Source: Phoronis australis (lineage: Eukaryota; Phoronida; Phoronidae). From it: a stretch of DNA of 21,674 nucleotides. Location: the NCBI GenBank assembly GCA_002633005.1, contig NMRA01001405.1, positions 1 to 21,674 on the forward strand. Reading direction: 5' to 3'. The position numbers and the translations under genes were made by a program. Every line of letters starts with the position of its first letter. Position 1 is the stretch's first letter. Below, one piece after another: positions 1-8,838 of this stretch. The notes beneath the pieces were generated by a model. It made no database searches and was not told the origin of the DNA. It saw only the letters and a list, made by a program, of their open reading frames with translations.

Positions 1-1426
1 CCCCAAAATGTGGCCACGGAAGTGATTTTCTAGGCTTCCTAGAGTCGAATGGACTATGGCCTAGTTCAGGAATGGTCAACGTCCATCTTCAGGCTTGGGG
101 ACGAGGCTCGCATGCCGTCCATTGTAGACCTCTCCAAACCTCCTCAACAAATAGCAGTGCAACGGAACTTGGGTAAGTGAATAAAGCTACGAGGTGGCAG
201 CACCTTACATGTACAGTGTCAGAATCTCGACAAAATGAACAGCACTTGCCGACCGGCAGAGAGCACTTAGCGCAGATGAACGAGGTACCTACGTCTGACC
301 ACAGGTGCACTTAGAATGAACTCCTTCCTGTGTGTACAGAAATGGATGTCCGCTAGTGTCTGCATTCTGAGTGTGACCCCGGTGTACCTTACAACTGAGG
401 GGTGCAAAATTATGTATTCGAGCAACCACGCAAAACTGATTTAAAACGAACAACCGTGCTGCACTGACCTAATGACCTGTGACAGAAAGATTTCACTCTG
501 TTAAGTATCGACAAGAAACCCAGAATGACCCTATAAATCAGCTAGCTCCAAAATTTGAGGTTCTATAAAAAATTATTTCATTAAACACATGCTGATGAGC
601 ATAAAATTTTCTATGACAGACAAAATAACTCTGGGCTGTGCTCGCCAGCAACCCCCTAAAATCTTAACCACCGTCTTCCGTTCGAAAGCCCTCTTTAATC
701 TAGGTAGACTCGTAGCAAAAATCTCAAAATAAGGAAGCTGTTGTTGTCACGTGACTCGCTTACAGTACATCCATGGTAATGTCTCTTGAGCTTTCTTGCA
801 TTTCAGCAATATTTTCGGTTCTATTGGACACTTGCATCACACTGCTCGGTTAAGGAAAATATGTTTTTCTTTCACTGTGCGCCGGGCCTATGGCCTTTGA
901 GCGCTTATTTATGTATTACAACAGCTTTCATGCAAAAACTGCCGTGATAACTGGCTTGAAACTGAAGATCGATAACTAAGAATGTGTTAAAAAACCTCGT
1001 TTGAGATTTTTTCTTTTAACACGGTGCTTGTTGCATGAAGATCTTAGTCAAATTAAAACATCAACAGTGCTAAACGTTTATGGAGAGTGCACATGCGTTA
1101 TCCTAAAATTTCAGCGTGGTTTGCAACCAAAGCTTTAGAAGTCGTTTGTACGTTGCGCTTTTTCAGTGTCGTTTTTATCTCGTGCAATTGTAATGCTTTA
1201 TTTAATCAGTATCCATTTATGTACAAATAAAACTTTTATGTTACAATTTGCATGACAATGTTACCTATATTGGGTTATTTTGACTTTTTCAATTGATTAT
1301 AAATGCCTGAATTACTGTACCTGAATTACCCTTCTGCGAGTGGGTTCACAGAAGAAGTTGGGCACAAATGCTCTCCCCATAGATACACCCACTGATGATC
1401 AGCTGAAAGGTATGCGGAATGATGTT
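1..1426. other. Intergenic left flank, no recognised gene
   Basis: No reading frame here carries a motif I recognise. A 73-codon minus-strand frame at 89-310 is cysteine-rich but matches no zinc-finger spacing I know, and I do not call it. A short direct repeat (cctgaattac at 1306-1315 and 1320-1329) is present. The region is AT-rich and otherwise featureless by eye. Confidence 0.5.
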
Positions 1427-1510
1427 TGCCGTAGTGAGCTTATTATGAGGTCTTCTCAGAGGACCTTTTCGGCGGCTGGAAGGTTACTGGACAGAGGGAA
1501 CCTCCACTGA
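1427..1510 (+). pseudogene. hAT-type transposase C-terminal (dimerisation) relic
   Basis: The plus frame ending at the TGA at 1508-1510 reads SSQRTFSAAGRLLDRGNL from 1451 to 1504. This resembles the conserved SERxFSxAGxxxxxRR stretch of the hAT dimerisation domain, which lies near the C-terminus of hAT transposases. The rest of the transposase (BED finger, DDE/RNase H-like core) is not recognisable upstream, and the frame stops where the family normally continues with an RL(S/K)PENV-like stretch. It lies directly against the 3' side of a LINE relic on the opposite strand, so two transposon relics appear to be joined here. The family call rests on one short motif only. Confidence 0.5.
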
Positions 1511-2037
1511 CAGAACGCGAAGAACCTCACTATATTCGCCCAGCTGTTCTGTTGTGCAGAGCATAATATTGCGGTTTCTAAGCAGCTTGACGTCAGGTGC
1601 ATAAAATTTCAGTGGCACTGGTATCCCAGCCTGGCAGGCGGGCTGGTCTGCTTGCACATTCACAACAACGCCGGCATGGCCGTGGACATACATGTAGGTC
1701 CAAAACACGTTGGAGTGGGCAGAGTTTCCGGAAGATGAGCCAGTTGGATGGGAACAGAAAAGAACGAATCCTAGTCGGCGCAGTCATCGAGTCTGAGGCG
1801 AAGATGGTCGTCGCGTCACATCAGGGTGCAGCTCAAAGAGGCACATGAGGGCTTGTTGGACTGCTCGAGCTCCATACGTAACCTGCTCGTGTAGACATCA
1901 TGGCAGCCACACCCTTCTGCTAGTGTCAGTTCATTCTGGCAGATCAGGTATCCCCCGCCAGCTCGGTTGGTATCCTTACAGAAGGAGATGTCAGTGGCCA
2001 CTATAAAGGCATCATCCTCACTTAGTCCACTGGGCAA
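1484..2037 (-). pseudogene. Frameshifted LINE RNase H domain (copy A)
   Basis: Three minus frames together give an RNase H fold. Frame 2037-1816 has the first Asp region (VATDIS, then AGGGYLI) and the VYTSRLRMELE stretch where the catalytic Glu normally sits. After a frame change, codons around 1780-1800 read TIFASDSM, the usual third-strand SDS motif with the catalytic Asp. After another change, 1708-1484 reads WTYMYVHGHAGVVVNVQAD, the HGHxGxxxNxxAD motif near the domain end. The order and spacing fit a LINE RNase H of about 130 residues. At least two indels and one stop (1816-1818) break it. It is a fossil, not a gene. Confidence 0.75.
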
Positions 2038-3570
2038 TTAGCGACACACCGCTTTAGCGGCGCCCTGGGGCAAATTGCTACACCCTCTGTTGAAGACTGC
2101 CACAACTGTTGGCTCTTATCCGTGGTTTTGCAATTTTAATTTTAATTTTTAAAAAAAGTTACGCTGAATGAGCACCTGGATAATTTCCGTCGCACTAAAG
2201 ATGTGAGAGGGTGTTGGAGCAAGTTCCTGAGGGGAGCTCTCGCCTGCGGGGTAATATCTTCATGATGAATGTATGGACAGTACGATCCTGAACTTGGATG
2301 GCTTTTGTTGCTACAACTGCCTGCCCTAGGGCCTGGCAGTCAGCAATGCTAGGCACGTATTAGGTGCAGCTACTGGAGTTGGCATGGGACACGGTGGCCC
2401 ATCCACTGTAGTCGTTCAAGTCTACCGTGCTGCTTTTGGCTAACGGGGATCATGGGAAGGGCACAATCTACCACAGACCATGTAAGACTCATGAAGAACA
2501 TTACAAAGTGACCCCCTCTGTCTTCCTGCCAGCTGCGGCATGAAGAGCATGGATCCCTTGGCTCGCTCGAGTGATGACTTTGTTCACGTGCTCAGTGAAA
2601 TTGAGATGACGGTCGAGGAAAACACCCAGGTGTCTGAGTGTCTCATACGACACAACTGGAATGTCATCGTAAGCAGGGCGAGGGATAACTTGAACTCTGA
2701 GACGATTGTCCAGGGTGCACAGCAAAGTTTCACACTTCTCACCATTGCAACTTGTACATGTACAATAGCTGGAGCAGTAGTTCTTGACATCGGTCAGCAT
2801 TGGTTGAGTCCTCTCAATGAGTTGTTGGGGGTAACTGCCTACCGCGCATGTGATGATGTCATCGACGGAGGTCCTGAGCTTACAGTCCACGTGGCTGATG
2901 CGAGTCAAGGGCAGAGGAGATCCTTGGGGAAGGCTGGTGCAGACACTGATCCAGTCTGTGCGCCAGGCACCATGTTTTAGCATGTGTCTCCTCGTACTCA
3001 GGTTAGTCATCACCCAGCGAACGAAGGAAGAACAGCTGCCAAAGTGTAACATGCCATCAGCAAGAAAAGGAAGACAGAGTTGTAGCCATTCTCAAGTTCC
3101 AGTCCCACAAGCAGGGTCTTCTGATGGTTTTCAAACCTTCCGAGATATCTGCTGCCAGAGATATTACATAAGCCCAAATATCTCGTTTGGGGGCGGTATG
3201 CCCTCATGCCACTAAGGAGCTAGGCGTCCATCAGTCTTTTGATTTGGTGAGCGACTAGTTTCTCCGGGATATTTCCCACAAGGTTTTGCATGACGATGAC
3301 GCGATGGTATTTTCCTGGTTTGGGAACGTGTTAAGAATGCGTCGGTCCACTCGCTTGACTGCCAGCTCTTTCTGTACGACTTGGTGTTTAGTTCGTCGCC
3401 TTCACGACTTAAACAGAATAAAATCTCTACACTTCAACACAACAACGCGCTTTTATACCTCCGGGACAAAAGAGAGCTCTATTGTTGTGGAATCCGGGAT
3501 GTCGGAGTTCGGGGTAATTAAACAAAAGCTGTGTTTACACCACCTATTTGCTGTTGTAAAATGTGCGTAA
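1487..3570 (-). mobile_element. Decayed LINE (RT plus RNase H), copy A
   Basis: Minus-strand remains of a non-LTR retrotransposon pol, read 5' to 3' from high to low coordinates. The order is RT finger region (about 3520-3290), palm region A (3207-3010), palm and thumb (3052-2400) and RNase H (2037-1497). Several frame changes and stops separate these parts, so it is inactive. An RNase H after the RT, with a CTLDNR stretch between the palm motifs and the thumb, suggests an I/Ingi/Nimb-like LINE rather than L1, CR1 or RTE; this is inference. No endonuclease domain is visible upstream and no poly-A tail is visible at the 3' side. Compared with copy B it has lost about 20 bp near 3305 and about 70 bp near 3440 in the finger region. 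Confidence 0.8.
2501..3052 (-). pseudogene. LINE reverse transcriptase palm/thumb fragment (copy A)
   Basis: This 183-codon open stretch is the best preserved part of the LINE. LPQGSP at residues 41-46 matches the conserved PQGSxLSP motif. SVDD at 62-65 stands where the catalytic (F/Y/L)ADD box is expected. CTLDNR lies at 112-117, and LGVFLDRHLNF at 142-152 matches the LG(V/I)xxDxxLxF motif that precedes the thumb. The frame shifts by one base near 2510. The next stretch continues the thumb with SVVDCALPM and RLERLQ down to about 2400. Just upstream (3207-3010, another frame) TLLVGLELENGYNSV is palm motif A, with Glu where the catalytic Asp should be. Two catalytic boxes are therefore altered. 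Confidence 0.75.
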
Positions 3571-4829
3571 TTTCTCATTAATTTTCAAGGACAACAAGAG
3601 CAACTCAAAGCATTGAATGTGTTCACGAGTACATCTCATGTTTATAGGGGCGTTTTTAAATATCATCAAAACTGGGCACTGGACTGATGAGAATATGTCA
3701 AACCCATTCAAGGACTACGGAATGTAGTTGTAGTCGAATTCTCCCGAAAGATGTCTTATGTTGCCACTGGAATAAGCTCATCAAACTTTGCAAAGATCCT
3801 ACAAGAGATTTAGGAGATACAGTGTATAGCTGCTGGGCTGGGAAAATATAATATCTACTAACGTGCGCCACGCGTCTCAAAATCAACATTAAGTCGAGCT
3901 GTTGTCATTAGGAAACACCTGTCAATTTGTAATGGTCCTTTGAACACTTTGACGGATGGAGAGGCTGACACCAAGAAAAAACAGACTCGAAAATTAAAAA
4001 ATGGCCTCTACGTGGCAGAGGATACCTCTAGTCCGTAGGGGAATAGAAAAGTAATGTCGTCTCCTTAATAGCAATGTATTTGTAAAATTCCACGAAAGTC
4101 CGTTTCATCGACTGATAGACGACAATGAAAGAATTACCAATTCATTTGTCTGCTGGTAATAACGTGAGGCGCATAAGTCAATATCGTCTGCACTTATTTG
4201 ACTTCACCGAGTCAACCGGCTAAGACGCCTGATTAGACAATAAGCCGATAGAACCAATGGAATGTCTTGTCCGGTTGACTTAGCGGAGCCAGCGAAATTA
4301 ATCAAGTGCAGCCAATGTTGTGAGTGAGTGGGCGGAGTGCACTTTAAGTACTATGCTAGTTTTATGAAAGTGGACACTTAATACAAAATTGAGAAATGTC
4401 CGTGCGCCTTTGCCTTCAAGACTGATTGTAGTGGAGACAGAAAGCAATCTATTCCCAAAGGCAAACAAAATCTTTCGTGTGTTTATATGGAGACACTTTC
4501 TTCTCTCTGAAACATAAAAATCCCCTCTGCAAAGTAAACATGACATGAATGAAAATCTAATGCAAGCAAGAAAGTGTGGCAAGAAAAAATCTAATTGACC
4601 CATTCTTCATGCTATTCGAAAGCACTAAACCACGAAGAGACAAACGTTCAGAACGTATTTTTACCGGGAAACGAAGACAAAAAACCCACAAGAACCTGCC
4701 CTGTGAGGTAATTTACGTTCGTTTTGTGTACTACTCAATTCTTCAAGCTCTATTAATTATGATGAATAAGTGAAGTATGTCACTCCACAATAAATAGGTC
4801 AACATTTTAAGGTATGTAGAACGCTACTT
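3571..4829. other. Non-LINE part of the duplicated block, copy A
   Basis: No recognised gene. It holds an imperfect inverted repeat (agtcaaccgg at 4210-4219 facing ccggttgact at 4271-4280). A minus frame at 4298-4603 of about 100 codons is also present in copy B. That frame has no known motif, and at this low divergence its persistence between copies is not evidence for coding. Confidence 0.5.
4203..4290. repeat. Imperfect inverted repeat with about 50-base loop (copy A)
   Basis: Arms agtcaaccgg (4210-4219) and ccggttgact (4271-4280) are exact complements. Partial complementarity extends several bases beyond on both sides (ctaagac against gtcttgt on the loop side). The same structure is at 7383-7392/7444-7453 in copy B. 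It could be a small MITE or hairpin relic; no target duplication was found. Confidence 0.5.
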
Positions 4830-4995
4830 TAGTCGGTGGGCCAGATTTTGTAGGGCCTCTAGAAAATGGTTTTTGTGAGTACTTTAGGGGGGCAATTTTA
4901 TTTTGGTGTTTTTTAATTCCTTTATTAGAGTGTTTTCAAAATCTAAAAAGTTCCCACATATAAAGTTGCACATTTTTGAGAAATTTGAGTTTGAA
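4830..4995. other. Unique 166-bp spacer between the duplicate copies
   Basis: This follows the end of copy A and has no counterpart after copy B, whose right flank (8004 onward) is different. It is T-rich with no reading frame of note. If the two copies are alleles, this stretch would be an insertion on one haplotype or the start of an unmatched contig end. Confidence 0.6.
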
Positions 4996-4996
4996 N
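4996..4996. other. Single ambiguous base (n) at the copy A/copy B junction
   Basis: The only n in the window sits exactly where unique spacer changes to the first base of copy B (gcagcc at 4997 matching 1903). Some short-read scaffolders write one n where two contigs are predicted to abut or overlap. A contig join here is therefore likely, and the continuity across this base is not proven. Confidence 0.85.
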
Positions 4997-5602
4997 GCAG
5001 CCACGCCCTTCTGCTAGTGTCAGTTCATTCTGGCAGATCAGATATCCCCCGCCAGCTCGGTTGGTATCCTTACAGAAGGAGATGTCAGTGGCCACTATAA
5101 AGGCATCATCCTCACTTAGTCCACTGGGCAATTAGCGACACACCGCTTTAGCGGCGCCCTGGGGCAAATTGCTACACCCTCTGTCGAAGACTGCCACAAC
5201 TGTTGGCTCTTATCCGTAGTTTTGCAATTTTAATTTTAATTTTTAAAAAAAGTTACGCTGAATGAGCACCTGGATAATTTCCGTCGCACTAAAGATGTGA
5301 GAGGGTGTTGGAGCAAGTTCCTGAGGGGAGCTCTCGCCTGTGGGGTAATATCTTCATGATGAACGTATGGACAGTACGATCCTGAACTTGGATGGCTTTT
5401 GTTGCTACAACTGCCTGCCCTAGGGCCTGGCAGTCAGCAATGCTAGGCACGTATTAGGTGACGCAATGCAGCTACTGGAGTTGGCATGGGACACGGTAGC
5501 CCATGCGCTGTAGTCGTTCAAGTCTACCGTGCTGCTTTTGGCTAACGGGGACCATGGGAAGGGCGCAATCTACCACAGACCATGTAAGACTCATGAAGAA
5601 CA

Positions 5603-6154
5603 TTACAATGTGCCCTCCTCTGTCTTCCTGCCAGCTGCGACATGAAGAGCATGGATCCCTTGGCTCGCTCGAATGATGACCTTGTTCACGTGCTCAGTGA
5701 AATTGAGATGACGGTCGAGGAAAACACCCAGGTGTCTGAGTGTCTGATACGACACAACTGGAATGTCATCGTAAACAGGGCGAGGGGTATCTTGAGCTCT
5801 GAGACGATTGTCCAGGGTGCACAGCAAAGTTTCACATTTCTCACCATTGCAACTTGTACATGTACAATAGCTGGAGCAGTAGTTCTTGACATCGGTCAGC
5901 ATTGGTTGAGTCCTCTCAATGAGTTGTTGGGGGTAACTGCCTACCGCGCATGTGATGATGTCATCGACGGAGGTCCTGAGCCTACAGTCCACGTGGCTGA
6001 TGCGAGTCAAGGGCAGAGGAGATCCTTGGGGAAGGCTGGTGCTGACGCTGATCGCGTCTGTGCGCCAGGCACCATGTTCTAGCATGTGTCTCCTCGTACT
6101 CAGGTTAGTCATCACCCAGCGAACGAAGGAAGAACAGCTGCCAAAGTGTAACAT
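5603..6154 (-). pseudogene. LINE reverse transcriptase palm/thumb fragment (copy B)
   Basis: This 183-codon frame is collinear with 2501-3052. LPQGSP (41-46), SVDD (62-65), CTLDNR (112-117) and LGVFLDRHLNF (142-152) are all kept. About a dozen residues differ from copy A. The same one-base frame change occurs at its 3' end, where the thumb continues in another frame. The shared damage shows that both copies descend from one already-dead insertion. Confidence 0.75.
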
Positions 6155-6320
6155 GCCATCAGCAAGAAAAGGGAGACAGAGTTGTAGCCATTCTCAAGTT
6201 CCAGTTCCACAAGCAGGATATTCTGATGGTTTTCAAACCTTCCCAGATATCTGCTGCCAGAGATATTACATAAGCCCAAATATCGCGTTGGGGGCGGTAT
6301 GCCCTCATGCCACTAAGGAG

Positions 6321-6611
6321 CTAGGCCTCCATCAGTCTTTTGATTTGGTGAGCGACTAGTTTCTCCGGGATCTTTCCCACAAGGTTTTGCATGACGATGA
6401 CGCGATGCCTTTTCAGCAGCTTGTGGTCTTTTCCTGGTTTGGGAACATGTGTTAAGAATGCGTCGGTCCACACGCTTGACTGCCAGCTCTTTCTGTACGA
6501 CTTGGTGTTTAGTTCGTCGCCTTCACGACTTAAATAGAATAAAATTTCTACACTTCCACGACCATACACCTCGACAGTTTCCGACATGACCAATGAAAAT
6601 ATGGCTGACAT
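6321..6611 (-). pseudogene. LINE RT finger region (copy B only intact)
   Basis: A 96-codon minus frame. Residues 30-75 carry SREGDELNTKSYRKSW, HVPKPGKD and NLVGKIPEKL, the typical N-terminal RT stretch in which KPGKD is followed by a degraded YRPI box. In copy A the segment encoding KDHKLLK is deleted and the frame is broken, so copy B keeps the ancestral form here. The first 20 or so residues show no recognisable similarity. Confidence 0.6.
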
Positions 6612-6629
6612 TCCAAGACGAGGTCAATG

Positions 6630-8003
6630 AAAACAACGCACTTTTATACCTCCGGAGCAAAAGAGAGCTCTATTGTTGTGTAATCCGGGATGTCGGAGTT
6701 CGGCGTAAATAAACAGAAGCTGTGTTTACACCACCTATTTGCTGTTGTAAAACGTGCGTAATTTCTCAACAAGAGCAACGCAAAGCATTGAATGTGTTCA
6801 CGAGTACATCTCATGTTTATAGGGGCGTTTTTAAATTTCATAAAAACTGGGCACTGGACTGATGAGAATATGTCAAACCCATTCAAGGACTACGGGATGT
6901 ACATGTAGTTGTAGTCGAATTCTCCCAAAAGATGTCTTATGTTGCCACTGGAATAAGCTCATCAAATTTTGCAAAGATCCTACAAGAGATTTAGGAGATA
7001 CAGCTGGGGTACGAAAATATAATATCTACTAACGTGCGCCACACGTCTCAAAATCAACATTAAGTCGAGTTGTTGTCATTAGGAAACACCTGCCAATTTT
7101 TAATGATCCTTTGAACACTTTGACGGATGGAGAGGCTGACACCAAGAAAAAACAGACTCGAAAATTAAAAAATGGCCTCTCTACGTGGCAGAGGATACCT
7201 CTAGTCCGTAGGGGAATAGAAAAGTGATGTCGTCTCCTTAATAGCAATGTATTTGTCAAATTCCACGAAAGTCCGTTTCATCGACTGACAGACGACAACG
7301 AAAGAATTACCAATTCATTTGTCTGCTGGTAATAACGTGCGGCGCATAAGTCAATATCGTCTGCACTTATTTGACTTCACCGAGTCAACCGGCTAAGACG
7401 CCTGATTAGACAATAAGCCGATAGAACCAATGGAATGTCTTGTCCGGTTGACTTACCGGAGACAGCGAAATTGATCAAGTGCAGACAATGTTGTGAGTGA
7501 GTGGGCGGAGTGCTCTTTAAGTGCTATCCTAGTTTTATGAAAGTGGGCACTTAATACAAAATTGAGAAATCTCCCTGCGTCTTTGCCTTCAAGACTGAGT
7601 GTAGTGGAGACAGAAAGCAATCTATTCCCAAAGGCAAACAAAATCTCTCGTGTCTTTATATGGAGACACTTTCTTCTCTCTGAAACATAAAAATCCCCTC
7701 TGCAAAGTAAACATGCCATGAATGAAAATCTAATGCAAGCAAGAAAGTGTGGCAAGAAAAAAATCTAAATGACCCATTCTTCCTGCTATTCGAAAGCACT
7801 AAACCACGAAGAGACAAACGTGCAGAAAGTATTTTTACCGGGAAACGAAGACAAAAAACCCACAAGAACCTGCCCTGTGAGGTAATTTACGTTCGTTTTG
7901 TGTACTACTCAATTCTTCAAGCTCTATTAATTATGATGAATAAGTGTAGTATGTCACTCCACAATAAATAGGTCAACGTTTTAAGGTATGTAGAACGCTA
8001 CTT
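6630..8003. other. Non-LINE part of the duplicated block, copy B
   Basis: No recognised gene. It corresponds to 3460-4829 of copy A and contains the second copy of the inverted repeat (7383-7392 and 7444-7453). Minus frames at 7029-7259, 7453-7755 and 7656-7865 have no domain I can name. Confidence 0.5.
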
Positions 8004-8838
8004 AGGAAATATTGTCTTGAGACATCGCGTTTCACTTAATGACGAGCTTAAAAAATCTTATTTAAATCCGGCACGTTAAAGAGGCATAGGAGACGAAAGC
8101 TCGTGAAAAATCACAAATTTGACATAAGGGCTTAGGGAAAACTCTGTAGTCATCGCAGAGTTCAAAATCTCTTTCAAAGTTCTGATAAATGCACGCATGC
8201 GCTCAAAGTCATTGACAAACAGCTGACTGACGAGATGGATTTCAACGGCAGATTATGATGTGATCGCGCTCTAATTTGAGGTCGACAGTACAGTATGAGG
8301 CAAGCCAGTGAAGCAAGCGATTTCTCAAAAGGAATCTAAATGCATTTTAAAATATATGTGAATACTACGATACCTTAACAAAATGTAAACATTAAAGACT
8401 TACATTAATTGCTTCTTAATCGGACTGGCTGCTGTTTGAAGTTGCCATTGTTTTGTTTACAACAAAGGTCAAAGGTCACATTCTCCATATAAGGGGAAAA
8501 TATGTCACATAAACACCGTATTGTGCAAATACTTTTTTAGTGTTTTATGTGCACTAAAACATTTTTTAACTTACCCGGTACTTTGACAAACACAGGGACA
8601 ATGTTTTTACATTTGATGTTACTACATGTACAGTGTATTCAATTCTCAATATAAGTTCCAAGGTAAGTTGATATATGCTTTCACGTGTTCATCAACATAA
8701 CTATTACGAACTCACAATTGTGTTCAATGCTTCATTGTTTTAGTATTCCTATGGGCCAAGGGGGCCTTGTCATCGTTTGGTTTTTGGAGAGGTCAATGGT
8801 GTTCCGCCCGAATATTCATTGCGTTTCGCTACTGTAAG
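8004..8838. other. Spacer between duplication and GPCR
   Basis: Unique, AT-rich sequence lying 3' of the GPCR gene, which is on the minus strand. No open frame of note. It contains the regulatory-motif cluster listed separately. I could not find a clear AATAAA on the minus strand within the first 330 bases after the GPCR stop. Confidence 0.5.
8446..8515. promoter_or_regulatory. Dense cluster of consensus SOX, FOX, DR1 and CArG motifs
   Basis: Within 70 bases lie cattgtt (8446-8452, SOX-type AACAATG on the minus strand), tgtttac (8454-8460, forkhead), aacaaag (8461-8467, SOX/TCF-like), aggtcaaaggtca (8466-8478, a perfect nuclear-receptor DR1), ccatataagg (8485-8494, a perfect SRF CArG box) and ataaaca (8509-8515, forkhead). 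The motifs are seen directly. That they form an enhancer, perhaps for the neighbouring GPCR about 345 bp away, is inference. Confidence 0.4.

Larger units (their letters stand above)
1903..4829. repeat. Direct duplication block, copy A
   Basis: This segment is repeated in the same orientation at 4997-8003, with a few percent substitutions judged by eye plus several indels. Both copies contain most of the same LINE relic (its 3' RNase H part only in copy A) and the same roughly 1.2 kb of non-LINE flank, so they are not two independent retrotransposon insertions. Copy A continues leftwards into its own unique flank and ends on the right at the shared string acgctactt (4821-4829). After that point it diverges from copy B. 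Confidence 0.9.
4997..6611 (-). mobile_element. Decayed LINE (RT, truncated RNase H), copy B
   Basis: This is the same LINE relic as copy A, on the minus strand, cut at its 3' side by the n at 4996. Only the first part of RNase H remains (VATDIS, AGGGYLI at about 5110-5040). The finger region is better kept than in copy A. Frame 6611-6321 reads SREGDELNTKSYRKSW, then HVPKPGKDHKLLKRHR and NLVGKIPEKLVAHQI, matching the conserved SWxxxxxxPxxKPGK...YRPI...KxxEKL order of LINE RTs, although the YRPI core has become HRVI. Upstream of 6611 no endonuclease is visible, consistent with a 5'-truncated insertion. Confidence 0.8.
4997..8003. repeat. Direct duplication block, copy B
   Basis: This is the second copy of the block at 1903-4829, in the same orientation. 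It starts abruptly after the n, inside the LINE RNase H, so its true left extent is unknown. It is slightly longer than copy A because it keeps about 20 bp near 6405-6430 and about 70 bp near 6555-6630 that copy A lacks, while it lacks about 16 bp present in copy A near 3580. The right edge is the shared acgctactt at 7995-8003. Confidence 0.9.

Noticed and set aside
1306-1333. Two near-adjacent copies of cctgaattac
   Set aside because: A single short local duplication with no flanking element, so not usable as a target-site duplication.
4298-7755. About 100-codon minus frames at 4298-4603 and 7453-7755, conserved between the two copies
   Set aside because: The copies are so similar that an open frame in both carries no evidence of selection, and the protein has no recognisable feature.
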